A program made the position numbers and the translations under genes. Under the pieces are notes generated by a model that saw nothing but the letters and a program-made list of their open reading frames with translations, did no database searches and was not told the origin of the DNA. 64,000 nucleotides of DNA from Euonymus europaeus (taxonomy: Eukaryota; Streptophyta; Magnoliopsida; Celastrales; Celastraceae). The stretch covers positions 17,193,555-17,257,554 of the forward strand of contig OY756963.1 in NCBI GenBank assembly GCA_963580455.1, written 5' to 3'. Below, in pieces: positions 59,705-64,000 of the stretch (position 1 is the first letter of the stretch; every line of letters begins with the position of its first letter).

Positions 59705-59951
59705 GTGAGAACTTTACCACCATTTAATATCCCATGGTTTATTCCATTTCATAATACAATGGAATAATATATGTATACAATGGAATAATGTATTCCATTG
59801 TAATAAATCTATTATTCCATTGTAATAATACAATGAAATAAAATATGGGATTTATACAACCCCATGGGATATATATCATTTTCCTTAAAAACAATTTAAT
59901 TCCCCCATAAAGCAGACAAAATTTTTTCACTCGATTATCTCAATGAATTAG
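59705..59951 (+). repeat. ULP intron 5, motif cluster D
   Basis: Four exact copies in 59750-59835, two in each orientation. Intron 4 (59293-59366), only 74 bp, has none. Confidence 0.85.
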
Positions 59952-60180
59952 GGTCGACTGTGGCATCGTCTACATACTCGTTATGGAATGCATCTTCAAT
60001 CGTACAGAGATCCCGACGGGGGAGCTATCTGTGGATGAAATAGCAATAATCAGAGCGAGGATCATCAATGGGTTACTGGATGATCCTGGTCACTCGTGGA
60101 ATGAAGATGTGTACAAAGAGACTTTGGCCTTAGATCAAGTACTCTGTGATTTACCCCTTGACGGTGGAGCCCCAAAGTGA

Positions 60181-60744
60181 TTGAACATTATTATTTTAAA
60201 CTTGTCTTTAATCTTGTGTTTATTTTACACTGTGCAAAACTTTTCAATATCAACTCTATTTAACTTGGTATTCTTGCTTCCATAACTGCTTTCATATCCT
60301 CTGCTTCCATATCCACTCTATTTGCTAAGAATTTCACAACCAAATAACTGTATTTACACTGTGAAAATAAGCAAATAAGTCATGTGTATGTACTGTGATA
60401 AATAAAATAATACAATGGAATAACTCAAAAAACCAAAACATTTGAAAAAAATTACTCCCCACACCACCGAATAAAGGTACATGAACAATGGAATAAAGGT
60501 ACATGAACAATGGAATAAGTTACATGCACAATAGAATAAGTTACATGCACAACGGAATAAGTTACAACACACAACGGAATCAGTTTCGAAGTACAATAGA
60601 ATAAATGTATGAAAACACGCAATGGGACAAAGTGAAACACACAACGGGAAAAATTTAACACAATGGAACAAGTTCCACAATCAATGGAATAAATGTATGT
60701 AAACAATGGAATCCATCCAGTTCAAATTGGAATCGGTACTAAAA
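60181..60744. repeat. Spacer between the convergent genes, motif cluster E
   Basis: 60410-60720 holds repeated CAATGGAATAA..GTTACATGCA units, nearly all in the CAATGGAAT orientation, unlike the mixed introns. Several carry one change (AATAGAAT, AACGGAAT). The rest is the 3' flank of the ULP gene. Confidence 0.8.
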
Positions 60745-63525
60745 TCACAGACCATCTGCCACAAAATCATCCAAACCCGCTGTTTGCGTTGTGACTTCCA
60801 ATGCAGATGTACCAGGATGCTTCTTCCTGAATATCCTTTTCTTCCTCGCACTTGGAGGGCGTCATTTTCCTCGTCGATTCACCGGGTCATTGGAACTAGT
60901 GACTGGCAATGAAACAACACCCGGAGTAGAAGCCAGTGCATTTGCTGTCTCCTCAATCAAATGTGCGACTTGATTATATCTTTCTTCGGAATCCGCCCCC
61001 AAATCTGCAAGCCTTGTAAACATATTACACAAACTCTCATAACGACGCTGCTCCACTGAGAGACACCTCCGTCGTAATCAAATTTATCTCGCGAGTGGCC
61101 CCTCCGTACATCTTTCCTCCATCGATCACACACGTACTGTGTTGGTATCAAATCCACACCACTCCGCCTTAAAACTGTCAAGCAATGGCTGCACAAAATA
61201 CCTCTGAACTGAAACTTCATGCAACTACAATCTACAGAGGAACTACGCTCCTCATATCTCACCTCATATGTAATTTTCTTCCTACCCTTGTCACCATATG
61301 CAACTTCCTCCTCGATAAAAAATATTGCAGTGTCAAACGAAGTATTCTCTACTGACTGAACACCACAATACATCAACCCAGACAACTCTTTTTGAAACTC
61401 TTTGAATTTGGCCTCCGTATATAATCCAGCAATTTGTTTTTCCATTTCATACCAAGAAACACACTGAGGATGCTTGTGGAAGGAATTAAAGTCTGCTTGG
61501 CATTCTTTTTGCTCCTTATCCCAGAGTACATTGTTGTATTGCTCAACAAATTATTTTAGAGTAGTTTTCGAGTTTACATACCCGTCAAAAAAAGCATTCA
61601 TGCTTTCACTCCTTTGGGTAGTGGACATTCCCGCCCAAAAGAAGTTCTTCAAATAAACAGGAACCCACATATGCCTTTCCTCATACATAGTTGCCAACCA
61701 AGAACTTCCCTCCAAACCAAACTCATGTATCATATTGTCCCAACCAGTCTCAAACTGAGCTATGCTCTGAGAATCATAAACAGCATCCCCCAACGCTTAA
61801 GTTATCCATTTGTACTCTTTGTACGAACCTAATTTCTCAGGCACCTTTTTCAAAATATGCCACAGGCACCATCTGTGTCTTGTGCCAGGAAAAACAATTT
61901 CAATGGCCTTCTTCATAGCTCTATCTTGGTCCGTGATTATCCCGCTAGGAGGAATACCATGCATGCACGCAAGCCAAGTCTTGAACAACCATGTAAAAGT
62001 CTCAGTATCTTCGTTCGCAATCAAACCACAACCAAGAAGCACGGAATGACCATGATGATTCACACCCACAAATGGGGCAAAAGGCATGTCGTACTTGTTC
62101 GTCAGATATGTAGTGTCAAAGCTTACAACGTCGCCAAATTCCCGACAAGGTGCCCTACTACGCTGATCAGCCCAAAAAACACTCTTCAACCGCCCTTTAT
62201 CATCCCAATCTATCATGGAGAAAAACCCTTCATTTTTCGACTGCATTTTCAAGAAGTAATTCTGGATAGCGTTCGCATCACCCTCACCGAGTCTCATCCG
62301 CCTAACTCTGGTTATGAGGTTCCTGATATCCTGTTGAATAAAAGGTAAATGTTCATGTCCACCAGCTCCAATCACCTACTCACACCATAAAACACAAAAA
62401 CTGTGTTATTTGTTCGTGACAATGGAATAAGGGAAACGTGCAATGTTATAACTCAGAACCAGTAGCAATTGCATGTGTACTTTGTTATTCATTTATCAAA
62501 AAAGACAATGGAACACATATTCCATTGTTTAGTACAATGGAATTGAAATATTCCACTGTAAATATTACAATGGAATACAGTCAAAATGGAATAACATTTA
62601 AAACGTCTAATGATATTCCATTGTATATTGACAATGGAGTTATGTATTCCAATGCAGTATGACAATGAAATCACTTATTCCACTGTAATATAACAATGGA
62701 ATTGAAATATTCCACTGTAAATATTACAATGGGATACAGTCAAAATGAAATAACATTTAAACGTATAATGATATTCCATTGTATATTGACAATGGAATTA
62801 AGTATTCCAATGCAATATGACAATGGAATAAATTATTCCACTGTAATATGACAATGGAATATCATATTACATTATAAAAAGCACAATGTAATAACATTAT
62901 TCCATTGATTTATACAATGGTAAAACGAGCCTGTCAGGTCATATGACAAACGTAAAATGCAGTAATTCCAAAAACAAAACTAAATCACCTATGCATTGTG
63001 GCTCTTGCACGGCCTTATACCAGCCATATCATTGATCTCCAATTATCGCTTGACGTGTGAGCTGATCTCTCGATTGCATAAGAAAAACCTTGAATGAGAG
63101 GGGCTCAATTCATGGTTATGTCTGTCCATAAAATTGGTGATCTCCCATTTGCCATCAGCACATAAACGAGCTCTCAGCCTAGCCTTGCAATCATTCTTCG
63201 TATGCGACCGAGATTTGATTGGTACCACAGCACGACTACGAAAATTTTCTGACTTTCCACAAGTGAACGTCATGTGTGTACACACACCCAGCTCGTTCTT
63301 GTTCTTTGTCCTCCTCTTTACAGAGAAACCATTGCGCTCTCCATATTTCTTGTAAAAATCAAACAAATCCATATCACTGTCGAACATCATCCCCTCCATT
63401 GGTACATTCTCCTCGCCGCCATCAACACTCTCAAAAGAACTAGTCACAATATCAGCAACATCATTCCTGACATCAAAATCATCGCAGTCGTTACCCCCAA
63501 CAAAGATATCCACAAAACCGGTCAT
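60745..63525 (-). pseudogene. FAR1-like mudrA transposase of the large MULE, two coding exons
   Basis: Exon 1 62989-63525 (ATG at 63525) holds the FAR1 DNA-binding domain: DLFDFYKKYGERNGFSVKRR, DCKARLRARL, DRHNHELSP. Exon 2 60745-62375 holds the MULE domain: FDTTYLTNKYDMPFAPFVGVNHHG and IITDQDRAMKKAI (two Asp), RHRWCLWHILKK, RSESMNAFF (likely third acid), and the SWIM zinc finger DCSCMKFQFRGILCSHC. Nonsense codons at 62989, 63043, 61797, 61551 and 60862 and a one-base loss near 61060 disable it. The full domain set suggests it once drove the element. Confidence 0.85.
62376..62988 (-). repeat. Transposase intron, motif cluster F
   Basis: GT..AG intron. About twelve ATTCCATTG/CAATGGAAT words in 62415-62935, the densest cluster. 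Part of it is a 159-bp tandem duplication: ACAATGGAATTGAAATATTC starts at 62534 and 62693. Confidence 0.88.
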
Positions 63526-63530
63526 CTTAT

Positions 63531-63684
63531 CTACAAAAAAGAACACAAACAACCCCTATAGCAAAACCCCACTTCGCCTTCAAGAACAAAGTCCGGATAA
63601 TGCAACAAGCAAATATATAACGACTAAACAAAACAAATCAATGGAAAACCCACTATCTATACCATATTGATCCACCGTTTATAC
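63531..63684 (-). other. Inferred 5'-UTR intron of the transposase
   Basis: Donor CAG|GTATAAACG at 63684 and acceptor TTTTTTGTAG at 63531, just before ATAAGATG. The upstream leader 63685-63900 has no motif copies. Confidence 0.55.
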
Positions 63685-63961
63685 CTGTACACGATTAAAA
63701 ACCCAAGGAAGAGTTCGCCGGTCTGAGAGAGCTCCGATCTGTGCTTGAGAGAAAGATAACTTCGATCCGTAAGAGACCACCGCAATACGATCTCCGATCT
63801 GAAGCAAGACACCCACAAACAGCTACGAACGAGGAGATGAAGCTTCAGACTGGAACCTCGAGCACTGTAATAGTGAGACTGACCACGGGATTGGATAGAG
63901 AAACATGGTAAGAATCCGACAAACCCATCTCGTTACTGTGTAACTTTTAGATGATATTTAG

Positions 63962-64000
63962 AAATTCAAAAAAAAACCAGTCAGCATCCTCATCAGCAAG
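63962..64000. repeat. Probable right TIR segment of the large MULE
   Basis: Inverted, imperfect match to 55170-55211. It is cut by the window edge. Confidence 0.5.

Larger units (their letters stand above)
56159..60180 (+). pseudogene. ULP1-like C48 cysteine protease gene (Kaonashi type), six exons
   Basis: Exons 56159-56884, 56969-57103, 57496-58727, 59094-59292, 59367-59704 and 59952-60180; all phases agree and the sum is 953 codons. N-terminal part (exons 1-2) resembles the DUF1985-like region of such proteins. Exon 3 has an acidic stretch, a coiled coil (YEEALLRIKDIEKVM to LQRMSTAYA) and a basic tail (TRTRKRKTPG). Exons 4-6 form the ULP1 domain: His in NHWTLLVLD, Gln in DSPQQPSG and Cys in VDCGI, so the catalytic residues persist. 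This family cleaves SUMO or related ubiquitin-like tags. Four in-frame stops (TAG 56288; TAA 57529, 57625, 59637) make it a pseudogene unless read through. Confidence 0.8.
55110..64000. mobile_element. Large MULE carrying ULP1-like protease and mudrA transposase (Kaonashi type)
   Basis: Two convergent genes, a ULP-like gene (plus) and a FAR1-like transposase (minus), fill the segment, as in the plant Kaonashi MULEs that carry C48 peptidase genes. An imperfect inverted match supports the ends: left AATGAGG..GATGACTGGGATTTTTTGAAATTT (about 55170-55211) and right, reverse-complemented, GATGAGG..CTGACTGGTTTTTTTTTGAATTT (about 63962-63994). The right end probably extends past the window. Introns and spacer hold the ATTCCATTGT motif family. 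Confidence 0.75.

Noticed and set aside
56159..60180. Stop codon reassignment (TAA/TAG read as Gln)
   Set aside because: The F-box and copia frames use TAA/TAG/TGA as ordinary stops, and decay by C-to-T change explains the pattern more simply.

Overview
The window is plant nuclear DNA, most likely from a eudicot. It is AT-rich and has spliceosomal introns with GT..AG borders. It carries an F-box gene, FAR1/MULE transposases, a PIF/Harbinger gene, LINEs with plant-type zf-RVT and RNase H domains, and several Ty1-copia and Ty3-gypsy lineages, often nested. I cannot name the species. There is very little single-copy host sequence: one intact F-box gene (13706-14851, minus) and beside it an uninterrupted three-exon gene of the plant Transposase_24 (Ptta/En/Spm) type (15063-15990, minus). 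Nearly everything else is mobile DNA or its debris.

Layout. 1-1220 is the 3' end of a copia element. 1975-6042 is a decayed copia and 7568-12695 a younger one with about 97% identical LTRs, both on the minus strand. 12.7-16.0 kb holds the F-box and Transposase_24 genes. 16.1-20.3 kb holds TE scraps: an LTR piece, a LINE 3' end, an Athila-type ORF remnant and a truncated PIF/Harbinger gene. 22.2-23.3 kb is a copia LTR. 24155-25900 is a short Mutator-like element (MULE) with perfect 94-bp terminal inverted repeats. 28.6-39.86 kb is a Ty3-gypsy chromovirus split inside RNase H by a 5.9-kb non-autonomous LTR element (32164-38094) with a 5-bp target duplication. 39.86-42.67 kb is a LINE fragment that is itself interrupted. 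42.7-48.5 kb is repeat-rich non-coding DNA with a (TC)34 microsatellite and several minisatellites. 49.7-52.85 kb is a Tat-lineage gypsy pol remnant. 52851-54758 is a chromovirus 3' LTR.

The most interesting unit is the last 8.9 kb (about 55.1 kb to the right edge). It is a large MULE with two convergent genes: a six-exon ULP1-like (C48) cysteine protease gene of the Kaonashi type on the plus strand and a FAR1-like mudrA transposase on the minus strand. Its introns and the spacer between the two gene ends are filled with more than 40 copies of a 10-bp motif, ATTCCATTGT or its complement, often paired as perfect short hairpins, and none occurs in the exons. Both genes carry nonsense codons, mostly where glutamine is expected. 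The same pattern marks the chromovirus at 29-40 kb and suggests C-to-T decay of methylated transposon DNA, whereas the two copia elements are broken mainly by frameshifts.
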